From: Fallopia convolvulus
Taxonomy: Eukaryota > Streptophyta > Magnoliopsida > Caryophyllales > Polygonaceae
Assembly (NCBI GenBank): GCA_964016875.1
Contig: OZ024721.1
Span: 3,477,001 to 3,541,000 of the forward strand
DNA: 64,000 nucleotides
Reading direction: 5' to 3'
The first letter of the stretch is position 1; every line of letters begins with the position of its first letter. This document shows positions 44,509 to 54,410 of this stretch, in pieces. The translations under genes and the position numbers were made by a program. The notes beneath the pieces are model-generated. The model saw nothing but the letters and a program-made list of their open reading frames with translations, had not been told where the DNA came from and searched no databases.

Positions 44509-44597
44509 TGATGTCGCGCTTTTTAGTTGGTTTTTGTGGGTAGTTTCCTAGCTAGGTCTAGTCTTTTCTAGGTCTATTGTGTTGTTTTGCATATAAT
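44509..44597 (+). repeat. 3' LTR of E1, left part
   Basis: First 89 bp of the LTR (TGATGTCGCGC...), cut by insertion of E2. It continues at 54411. Confidence 0.92.
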
Positions 44598-44855
44598 TGA
44601 TATCCGCTTTTTAGGTAGGGTTTTTAGTGTCTAGATAGATTAGATTGAGCGGTTTTTGTGCTTGAATCTTATGTTTTTGAGTTTTTTTGCTTTAGTTTTC
44701 GTATTTCCTTGAGATTCGGAAACTACGCATCTTTTATGTCGTTTTGCAGGAATTTTGGAGCTTGGAAGAAGAGATTGGAGCATTGCAAGAGAAGGTGGAA
44801 AAGCTATGAGGAAGATTAGAGTGGATGAGCTAAGGAAGAAGAGAAAAGAGGAAGA
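44598..44855 (+). repeat. E2 LTR 1, truncated
   Basis: Matches the first ~258 bp of LTRs 2 and 3 (TGATATCCGCTTTTTAGG...), then jumps to internal sequence equivalent to about 51153. The junction is near 44855. Confidence 0.85.
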
Positions 44856-46736
44856 TTAGACTAGGATAGAATACATTTGTTTGGGATAGAATTTGTGTGG
44901 AATCTTTGTAGGGTCCTAAGCTTCAAAAACGGGTTCAAAAAGACGAGAAAAGACGACTTTACATGCGGTGCAACTTTGGGTATTTTTCGAACACTTGCAG
45001 GGGGGTCGAGATCGACCCTATTTGGGTCGTGCACGACCCTATCTGAAAATTCCGAAAATATCCCTTCTCCATTGAGGTTAACCATGAGGAGTTCCAACTC
45101 TTTCCAAGCTTCCAAGAGTTCTTTGTGAGTTTTCTTCTTCTTTTCTCTTTACTTTTTCATATCATTTTCATGCATGAGGACATTGCATAATTTAAGTATG
45201 GGGTAGGGGAAGAAGAAATCTCACATGTTGTACATAATTGAGTCTTTTTGTTTTAAGTTTGTTTGTTAGTTTATTTTATTAAGAAAAAAATTTGAAAAAA
45301 AAAATTTGAAAAATGTCGAAAAATTCAAAAATATTTGCTTCTTTGTTTTAGGATAAAAGAATGCTCCATCTTAGATGTTCTATGATGAGATCTAATTTTC
45401 ATGCTTATCATATAATTCCTTTGGCATATTTGGATAGTATAGCCTAAGTCTTGAGAAATTGCTTTTGATTGTGAAAATTGACTTGTAATGAAATTGAGCA
45501 TATGTGTCTTGAGTAGAAGTAATTGCAATCCAACAAAAATTTTACCTAGTGAGGAATTTTGGCCTTATAGGGAGACCTTTATGAAATCCCTCTTCTTTAT
45601 ATGTGTGATTTGCTCTCTTTATGCATTTAATCTCTTGTTATTGATATGGTTATCTATTTCTTGAAGCCGCTATGAGTTTGTTCATGCATGTTAATTATGA
45701 TTAAGAACTTATTTTTCATAAGCCCTATTAATCCATATCAACCCTTGCATTATCCACTTTTTGAAACCAAGTTGAGCCTTAAAGCCTTTTATTTTTAGCT
45801 CCACAAAATTATTCCCTAGCCGAAATGAGCTTGACTCTATCCGAGGATTAGGACTTAGTATTGGTTGTTGTGAAGGTTTTGTTGAGTGAGTTGTATTGGT
45901 TCAAGTGTGGGGTAATTTTGGGTTGGGTATTTGAGAGTCTTGCAGTTTGCTATGTAAAAGGAATTTGGTTCCCTGTATGCACATACAAAAGAAGTGGAAA
46001 GAAAGGGGGAAAACAAAGAGAAAAGAAAAATGCAAGTTCGGCCGACCTCCCACAGAGAAAAAAAATGAAGATCATAAGGGAGGAAAAGAAAGTGAAGAAA
46101 GAGTTGAGCAATGACTAAAGTGTGCATGAACCAAATTTCCTAAGTGTTTGTAAGCAAGATTAGTTGGGATATTAAATGGGTGAGTGAAAGAGAGAGTGCA
46201 TAATGTTGAGAGAGTTTGGTATATGTTCTTTTTGAGAGTTTTGGTAATGTAAGAGTTTTTAGGAGTCTTTGATTCCCGGATATCGTTAGCACCACATGAC
46301 CAAAATATCTCCCTACCTAATGATATTACCAAGCCCCATTACAACCCGGCCGAATGGGGTCTTCTATGAAGATTTCATTGAGCCTAAGTTCTTATGATGA
46401 TTGATGTGTTTTGACTTCTCTAGGTAGAGAGATTGGTGATATAAGTCTCAATGATAAAGTAGATGTTGCATAAAGATTGAGATGAGAGTTAATTTAATAA
46501 CCTAAATACATGAGAGCTGAGAGAAACACATTAATATCCCTTGTGAGGTTGGATTGTGATTGCCTACGCTTGAGACTCATACATATGTACATATGTAATG
46601 AAGTTAAATTCACTTGTCTACTTTTTCACTTGTGTTTAAAATGTTTTGATAAAGGCTATGCTTGAAGATTGTGTTATTGGTCTTGATTTTGCATGATTAT
46701 TGCTTGAGGACAAGCAAGTCTAAGTATGGGGTATTT
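44856..46736 (+). repeat. E2 internal 3' region, first copy
   Basis: Near-identical to 51154-53032 (offset 6296). Noncoding as far as I can see. Contains palindromes at 45004 and 45025 and PPT-like taagtatggggt near 45192 and 46722. Short open frames on both strands recur in both copies but lack recognisable domains. Confidence 0.85.
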
Positions 46737-48108
46737 TGATATCCGCTTTTTAGGTAGGGTTTTTAGTGTCTAGATAGATTAGATTGAGCAGTTTTTGTGC
46801 TTGAGTCTTATGTTTTTGAGTCTTTTTGCTTTAGTTTTCGTATTTCCTTGAGATTCGGAAACTACGCATCTTTTACGTCGTTTTGTAGGAATTTTGGAGC
46901 TTGGAAGAAGAGTTTGGAGCATTGCAAGAGAAGGTGGACAAGCTATGAGGAAGATTAGAGTGGATGATCTAAGGAAGAAGAGCAAAGAGGAATGAAATCA
47001 TGAATAAAGATGAAGAAACGACCCAAGATCGAGCTGGGAAGGGTCGTGCACGAGCCAAGTTGAAGGGGCAAGAAAGTGTACCCCCAGGACCGACCCTGTT
47101 AGGGTCGTGCACGACCCATATTGGGTCGTTCGTGGCGCCGACTTTGTCATTATTCCGAGATCCTATGGATTATTCTATCTTTTTATTTTAGGAAGGTTGT
47201 TTTATCTTGTTTCCTAGTGAATTTAGGGCTCCTTTTCCTCTATAAAAGGAGGCTAAACCCTTTAGTTTAATCGGTTTTGATTATGCTTTTTTGGGGAGAT
47301 TTGAAGTAAGACTTGGAGAACAAGTTTGAGAATTTGTAAGACTTCTTCTTAGTTTAATTTTAATTTCGGTTTAGACTTGTCATGTCTTCTTTCTTTTTCT
47401 CGTTTTTCTTTACCATGAGTGAGTAGTTTTCTTAGATTCTAGGGTTAGGTGAAAACCCAACACAATCATGCATGTCTAAAAACGTGGATTCATAATTGAA
47501 TGCTTGATGATCATATTTATCTATCTTGTGCTAAATTCCTTTGCGACAGTTGAGGCATATCTTGCGATTAACTCAAAAGCGAAAGTGTAAGGTTGATTGT
47601 TTGATTAGTTCTAATAGGATTATTTGCGAAAGTTGATATTCCTAGGTTGAAGGATAGATAGAAAGTTGTTTGATTTGCGAAAGTTGATTGAATAGCTTGA
47701 GTTGTTTGCGAAAGTTGACTCTTCTATGATCTAAATTGCATGATAGTTGTGAATTCTCGTTGGAAGCATGTATGATTGTTATTGTGGTAGCCCTAGCCCT
47801 AGGATTCGTCTTTTATATTGATAAAAACTTTTGTCTTTGATTTGATTTCGATCCCATAAGGTCGTGCTCGAACCGCTGCTCTTGTTTGTGTTCGTTCGTG
47901 TGTTTTTCTGTGCCCAGGACCGACCCTCATAGGGTCGTGCACGACCCATTTCGGTTCGGTCTTGGCGTTGTTTGCTCATTATTTCCTTGCTTTTCGTAGT
48001 TTATCAACTAATCTTTAGCACTATTCTCATTCCCGTGGACGAACCTGACTCCGCTATATTCAGCGTGGTCTTGAATATAAATTTATTTGTTCAAGAAACC
48101 CTTCAAAA
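46737..48108 (+). repeat. E2 LTR 2 (complete)
   Basis: 1372 bp. The terminal CA has become AA (ends CTTCAAAA where LTR 3 has CTTCAACA). Contains palindromes at 47103 and 47933 and a half-degenerate one at 47042. PBS follows. Confidence 0.9.
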
Positions 48109-48111
48109 AAT

Positions 48112-48129
48112 TGGCGTCGTTGTCGGGGA
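48112..48129 (+). promoter_or_regulatory. Primer binding site of E2
   Basis: TGGCGTCGTTGTCGGGGA after LTR 2, close to the Athila tRNA-Asp-type PBS. Confidence 0.82.
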
Positions 48130-48230
48130 GTGTGCAATAGTGCTTAGTTTAGTTGATTTTGGGGTTTGGGACTAGCCCTTTCCCTTTTGTTGTTTTCTAA
48201 TTTTGTTTTCTTTGTCTTTTGACGCAGTGT

Positions 48231-49477
48231 ATGCCATCTCATTTTTCCCGGAGAACCTTTGGGATTGACTACGACAGCGAGCCCGAAAGATCCTTCCATC
48301 AACGTTTGACAGAAAAACGAACAATGGCCGACGCTGAGACTCTTGCTCGTCAAATTTGAGGAACTCCGCGCTGAGATGTAGCGCATGCGAGTGGACCGCG
48401 ACGCTCAGGCTGCAGCTGCGCAACGATTTCAAGAGCAATTGAACGCTATTCCAAGGAATGCCAAGCAATACAAGCATCCGGAATTTAGGGTTCCCGAGTC
48501 CGCTATTGTCCTCCCTGAAATTGAGCGCGCTTTTGAGATCAAGTCTCATTTCATCACTCTTATCAAGAGATCTCAATTTGAGGGCAAGCCCACTGAGTGT
48601 CCCATGGAGCATATCAAGAACTTCACCGACTTATGTGACACCATCGCTGCCGATGGCGTGTCACTTGAATATGTTCTCTTGAAGGCGTTCAAGTGGTCTT
48701 TATCCGGAAAGGCACTTACTTGGCTCGAAAGCTTACCTCCTAGGTCGATCACTACATGGAAGGCTTTGCACGGCCTATTTCTGACAAAGTTATTTCCACC
48801 GGCCAAGACTACAGAGCTAAGAAAGCGCATCACTTCCTATCATCAACTTCCCAATGAAACTTTTGTGGAAACTTGGGAGCGGTTTAAATAACTTCTTCGG
48901 CAATGTCCTACTCATGGACAACCACCCTATGTGCTTCAGGAGATTTTCTTTCAGGGGATTAATGCCACTACAAAGGACAGAATCAACCTTCACACCGATT
49001 GCGGGTTCATTGAGATGGATCCCGATCAAGCTTGGGCTTTGTTGGACAAACTAACCAACTATGATGCCATGTACGGTACCCAACAAGCTAAGCCGACGGA
49101 GAGGAAGCTTTATGAACCACAATTCGATGTGGTTGATCAGGATGTGAAGTTCCAATTCATGCAGGATGAGATCAACCGATTGAAAAAGCAAGTAAGTTAC
49201 TTTAAAATCTTCTCAATCTTGCCAAGAATGCGGGTCTTCTGCCCATACTACTTCCAATTGCACTAACTTGCAGCAAGTGCGAGCCGTCGAGGCCTATGAG
49301 GAGGTGAACTACATGAGAGGTTTCTATAGGAACCAAAACAACTATGCAGGGAGGAACAATGCTCAACCATCTTGGGGTAATCCCAATTACGGGCCAATGT
49401 AAGGAGGCTAACCTCCTCAACAAGAGCAACGCCCCCCTCCCTACCGTCCTCCGGGCTATAAAGAGCAACCATCATGG
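48231..49477 (+). pseudogene. E2 Athila-like gag, broken
   Basis: ATG at 48231 (MPSHFSRRTFGIDYDSEPE). A one-base insertion at about 48356 and a stop near 48378 precede the main gag core (HPEFRVPESAIVLPEIERAF; HIKNFTDLCDTI; LKAFKWSLSGKALTW; LPPRSITTWKALHGLFL). A TAA at 48889 replaces a Glu codon, and the frame resumes as LLRQCPTHGQPPYVLQE. A coiled coil (DEINRLKKQVSYFK) is followed by another frameshift and the zinc knuckle CQECGSSAHTTSNC near 49220-49262. Gag would assemble the particle and bind RNA. Confidence 0.85.
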
Positions 49478-50659
49478 GTGCAAGGGCTGCAAGAAGGAAT
49501 CAATGGAATGCGAGCCGAGCTTACCACGCAAATGAAAGGTGTTCATGCACGGTTTGGAGAATTTGACTCATGGAGAAAGAATGTCGATTCCCAACTTGGC
49601 CAACTAGCTACTCAAATCCCGAGACCTCATGGACAACTCCCAAGCCGCCCCGACGAGAATCCTAGAGGCCGAGCGAGCGATGGTGAAATCCGAGCCATGC
49701 ACCTAAGGAGTGGCAAGGCGTTGTCGGAGCCACCCAAGCATGAGGAGAAGGAACAAGCCTCGGGACCGACCCATTCAGGCTCGAGCACGACCCATTTAGG
49801 GTCGAGCACGACCCCCTCCCAGGTCGTTCCCGAGGATGCTACTAATGAGGAAGAAGAGGCGATCGACCCAGCTGGGGTCGAGCTCGACCACCCTTCACCA
49901 GGTAAGTCTTCTAGCCCTTCTACTTCTATTCAATCCCGACCTAAGGTACTTCCTTTCCCTTCTAAGAAATCCAAGGACTCAACGGAAGGAAAGTTTAAGC
50001 GCTTCGTTAAGTTGTTTCAAGGCTTGAATCTTTCCATTCCTTTCGTTGAGGCTTTGAATGAAATGCCTGCTTATACTAGGTTCTTGAAGGAGATTTTATC
50101 TAGGAAGCGATCAATGTCAGAGCTAACGGATGAGGTGAGGTCGTTGGAGATCCCCGAGAATCTAGGCGACCCAGGTAAGTTTGCTATTACTATTGGTATT
50201 GGAACTCAGTGTTTTAAAGCTCTCTCTGATTTAGGTGCAAGTGCCAGTCTCCTACCACTCTCTATTTGGTCCAAAGCCAATATGGGACCGCTGGAACCTG
50301 TCAATATGAATCTCTACATGGCGGATGGATCTTCTGTAAAAGCAACTGGAGTCGTTGACGATGTCCCTATCCAAGTTGGAAAATTTTTTGTTCCCAACGA
50401 CTTCATTGTACTTGACATGCCTGAGGACCCTATGGTTCCCATCATTCTCGGACGACCATTCTTAACCACCGCAGGGGCACGTGTAGATGTCAGAAAGGGA
50501 CTACTCACATTTGACATTGGAGAAGAGAAGGTCGAGTTTCGCTTCAATACTGCCACAAATGAGGTCGCTAAAAGCATCAACGAGGAGCCTACCGACCCCC
50601 CATGGTGGGTCGGTACCGACCATTCTCTGAAAAATCACAACGCTTTGGGTGAACTCTAA
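49478..50659 (+). CDS. E2 gag C-terminus and aspartic protease
   Basis: Open frame of 393 codons that starts within gag (QGLQEGINGMRAE), continues SQLGQLATQIPRP and AMHLRSGKAL, then a Ser/Thr/Pro-rich linker. The protease has DLGASASLLPLSIWSK near residue 252, FIVLDMPEDPMVPIILGRPF near 307 and RKGLLTFDIGEEKVEF. The linkers at residues ~95-140 and ~370-385 are encoded by palindromic DNA (49779, 49800, 49876, 50608). The stop at 50657 is immediately after the last palindrome, and homologous sequence (DDRGPN, then TAGWRPP at 50930-51023) continues in another frame. Confidence 0.85.
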   Translation: MQGLQEGINGMRAELTTQMKGVHARFGEFDSWRKNVDSQLGQLATQIPRPHGQLPSRPDENPRGRASDGEIRAMHLRSGKALSEPPKHEEKEQASGPTHSGSSTTHLGSSTTPSQVVPEDATNEEEEAIDPAGVELDHPSPGKSSSPSTSIQSRPKVLPFPSKKSKDSTEGKFKRFVKLFQGLNLSIPFVEALNEMPAYTRFLKEILSRKRSMSELTDEVRSLEIPENLGDPGKFAITIGIGTQCFKALSDLGASASLLPLSIWSKANMGPLEPVNMNLYMADGSSVKATGVVDDVPIQVGKFFVPNDFIVLDMPEDPMVPIILGRPFLTTAGARVDVRKGLLTFDIGEEKVEFRFNTATNEVAKSINEEPTDPPWWVGTDHSLKNHNALGEL

Positions 50660-51153
50660 CCCGTTAATAGGCTAGACAGGCACGATACCGAGGCATTCCT
50701 TGATCCAGTGGGGTCGATAACGACCCACATACCCTCGGTAATGACCCCTCTTCAGAATAACAAAGGTAAGTCTCCTTTCTCTAATCTAATTGATTCTGGT
50801 CATGATCCTTTCTTTCATCCTTCTTTTACAACTCCTACTATTGAGCATACTGTGAAAGAGTCGAAGCCTCCTTGGTTTTCGGATTTTTCTAACCCTAATG
50901 TAGGACTTCCGAGCATACTTGTGGATGATAGAGGACCGAATGTCCGAGAGAGAAGCTTTGAAGCTTTTCCATCTACGTATGGGGTTTCCCATGATCCCGA
51001 CACAGCTGGATGGAGGCCGCCCTAATCCGCCAAGGTAAGTCGTCAAGCTAATGACGTTAAACAAGCGCTTACGGGAGGCAACCCGGTCTTTCGATTAATT
51101 TTTTATTTTTATTATGTTTTTGTTTTTTTAGATTATTTTTTTTTCTAACCTTC
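50660..51153 (+). other. E2 decayed C-terminal coding linker and spacer
   Basis: Reads KESKPPWFSDFSNPNVGLPS as in E1, to a stop at 51023, then cttacgggaggcaacccgg shared with E1. Palindrome at 50712. Confidence 0.7.
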
Positions 51154-53032
51154 TTTAGACTAGGATAGAATACATTTGTTTGGGATAGAATTTGTGTGGA
51201 ATCTTTGCAGGGTCCTAAGCTTCAAAAATGGGTTCAAAAAGACGAGAAAAGACGACTTTACATGCGGTGCAACTTTGGGTATTTTTCGAACACTTGCAGG
51301 GGGGTCGAGATCGACCCTATTTGGGCCGTGCACGACCCTATCTGGAAATTCCAAAAAATATCCCTTCTCCATTGAGGTTAACCCTGAGGAGTTCCAACTC
51401 TTTCCAAGCTTTCAAGAGTTCTTTGTGAATTTTCTTCTTCTTTTCTCTTTACTTTTTCATATCATTTTCACGCATGTGGACATTGCATAATTTAAGTATG
51501 GGGTAGGGGAAGAAGAAATCTCACATGTTGTACATAATTGAGTCTTTTTGTTTTAAGTTTGTTTGTTAGTTTATTTTATTAAGAAAAAAATTGAAAAAAT
51601 ATTTGAAAAATGTCGAAAAATCCAAAAATATTTGCTTCTTTGTTTTAGGATAAAAGAATGCCCCATCTTAGATGTTCTATGATGAGATCTAATTTTCATG
51701 CTTATCATATAATTCCTTTGGCATATTTGGATAGTATAGCCTAAGTCTTGAGAAATTGCTTTTGATTGTGAAAATTGACTTGTAATGAAATTGAGCATAT
51801 GTGTCTTGAGTAGAAGTAATTGCAATCCAACAAAAATTTTACCTAGTGAGGAATTTTGGCCTTATAGGGAGACCTTTATGAAATCCCTCTTCTTTATATG
51901 TGTGATTTGCTCTCTTTATGCATTTAATCTCTTGTTATTGATATGGTTATCTATTTTTTGAAGCCGATATGAGTTTGTTCATGCATGTTAATTATGATTC
52001 AGAACTTATTTTTCATAAGCCCTATTAATCCATATCAACCCTTGCATTATCCTCTTTTTGAGACCAAGTTGAGCCTTAAAGCCTTTTATTTTTAGCTCCA
52101 CAAAATTATTCCCTAGCCGAATGAACTTGACCCTATCCGGGGATTAGGACTTAGTATTGGTTGTTGTGACGGTTTTGTTGAGTGAGTTGTATTGGTTCAA
52201 GTGCGGGGTAATTTTGGGTTGGGTATTTGAGAGTCTTGCAGTTTGCTATGTAAAAGGAATTTGGTTCCCTGTATGCACATACAAAAGAAGTGGAAAGAAA
52301 GGGGAAAAACAAAGAGAAAAGAAAAATGCAAGTTCGGCCGACCTCCCACAGAGAAAAAAAATGAAGATCATAAGGGAGGAAAAGAAAGTGAAGAAAGAGT
52401 TGAGCAATGACTAAAGTGTGCATGAACCAAATTTCCTAAGTGTTTGTAAGCAAGATTAGTTGGGATATTAAATGGGTGAGTGAAAGAGAGAGTGCATAAT
52501 GTTGAGAGAGTTTGGTATATGTTCTTTTTGAGAGTTTTGGTAATGTAAGAGTTTTTAGGAGTCTTTGATTCCCGGATATCGTTAGCACCACATGACCAAA
52601 ATATCTCCCTACCTAATGATATTACCAAGCCCCATTACAACCCGGCCGAATGGGGTCTTCTATGAAGATTTCATTGAGCCTAAGTTCTTATGATGATTGA
52701 TGTGTTTTGACTTCTCTAGGTAGAGAGATTGGTGATATAAGTCTCAATGATAAAGTAGATGTTGCATAAAGATTGAGATGAGAGTTAATTTAATAGCCTA
52801 AATACATGAGAGCTGAGAGAAACACATTAATATCCCTTGTGAGGTTTGATTGTGATTGCCTACGCTTGAGACTCATACATATGTACATATGTAATGAAGT
52901 TAAAATTACTTGTCTACTTTTTCACTTGTGTTTAAAATGTTTTGATAAAGGCTATGCTTGAAGATTGTGTTATTGGTCTTGATTTTGCATGATTATTGCT
53001 TGAGGACAAGCAAGTCTAAGTATGGGGTATTT
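51154..53032 (+). repeat. E2 internal 3' region, second copy
   Basis: Direct copy of 44856-46736. Palindromes at 51303 and 51324, PPT-like taagtatggggt near 51492 and 53018. The last abuts LTR 3. Confidence 0.87.
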
Positions 53033-54410
53033 TGATATCCGCTTTTTAGGTAGGGTTTTTAGTGTCTAGATAGATTAGATTGAGCAGTTTTTGTGCTTGA
53101 GTCTTATGTTTTTGAGTCTTTTTGCTTTAGTTTTCGTATTTCCTTGAGATTCGGAAACTACGCATCTTTTATGTCGTTTTGTAGGAATTTTGGAGCTTGG
53201 AAGAAGAGTTTGGAGCATTGCAAGAGAAGGTGGACAAGCTATGAGGAAGATTAGAGTGGATGATCTAAGGAAGAAGAGCAAAGAGGAATGAAATCATGAA
53301 TAAAGATGAAGAAACGACCCAAGATCGAGCTGGGAAGGGTCGTGCACGAGCCAAGTTGAAGAGGCAAGAAAGTGTACCCCCAGGACCGACCCTGTTAGGG
53401 TCGTGCAAGACCCATATTGGGTCGTTCGTGGCGCCGACTTTGTCATTATTCCGAGATCCTATGGATTATTTCTATCTTTTTATTTTAGGAAGGTTGTTTT
53501 ATCTTGTTTCCTAGTGAATTTAGGGCTCCTTTTCCTCTATAAAAGGAGGCTAAACCCTTTAGTTTAAAGGTTCGGTTTTGATTATGCTTTTTGGGGGAGA
53601 TTAGAAGTAAGTCTTGGAGAACAAGTTTGAGAATTTGTAAGACTTCTTCTTAGTTTAATTTTAATTTCGGTTTAGACTTGTCATGTCTTCTTTCTTTTTC
53701 TCGTTTTTCTTTACCATGAGTGAGTAGTTTTCTTAGATTCTAGGGTTGGGTGAAAACCCAACACTATCATGCATGTCTAAAAACGTTGATTCATAATTTG
53801 AATGCTTGATGATCATATTTATCTATCTTGTGCTAAATTCCTTTGCGACAGTTGAGGCATATCTTGCGATTAACTCAAAAGAGAAAGTGTAAGGTTGATT
53901 GTTTGATTAGTTCTAATAGGATTATTTGCGAAAGTTGATATTCCTAGGTTGAAGGATAGATAGAAAGTTGTTTGATTTGCGAAAGTTGATTGAATAGCTT
54001 GAGTTGTTTGCGAAAGTTGACTCTTCTATGATCTAAATTGCATGATAGTTGTGAATTCTCGTTGGAAGCATGTATGATTGTTGTTGTGGTAGCCCTAGCC
54101 CTAGGATTCGTCTTTTATATTGATAAAAACTTTTGTCTTTGATTCGATTTCGATCCCATAAGTTCGTGCTCAAACCGCTGCTCTTGTTGGTGTTCGTTCG
54201 TGTGTTTTTCTGTTCCCAGGACCGACCCTCATAGGGTCGTGCACGACTCATTTCGGTTCGGTCTTGGCGTTGTTTGCTCGTTATTTCCTTGCTTTTCGTA
54301 GTTTATCAACTAATCTTTAGCACTATTCTCATTCCCGTGGACGAACTTGACTCCACTATACTCAGCGGGGTCTTGAATATAAATTTATTTGTTCAAGAAA
54401 CCCTTCAACA
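53033..54410 (+). repeat. E2 LTR 3 (complete)
   Basis: 1378 bp, TGATATCCGC...CTTCAACA, near-identical to 46737-48108. Confidence 0.92.

Larger units (their letters stand above)
44598..54410 (+). mobile_element. E2: Athila-like gag-protease element with three LTRs
   Basis: Flanked by ataat (44593-44597 and 54411-54415), TG...CA ends. Order: truncated LTR, 3' internal region, complete LTR, PBS, gag, protease, 3' internal region, complete LTR. The two internal regions and the two full LTRs are direct copies 6296 bp apart. This looks like an LTR-int-LTR-int-LTR recombination product in which the first LTR/PBS/gag/protease was deleted. No RT, RNase H or integrase. Confidence 0.92.

Noticed and set aside
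45855..46332. Minus-strand hydrophobic ORFs in E2, repeated at 52151-52628, as an envelope-like gene
   Set aside because: They are on the antisense strand of the element, are identical only because the region is duplicated, and start and stop without relation to each other.
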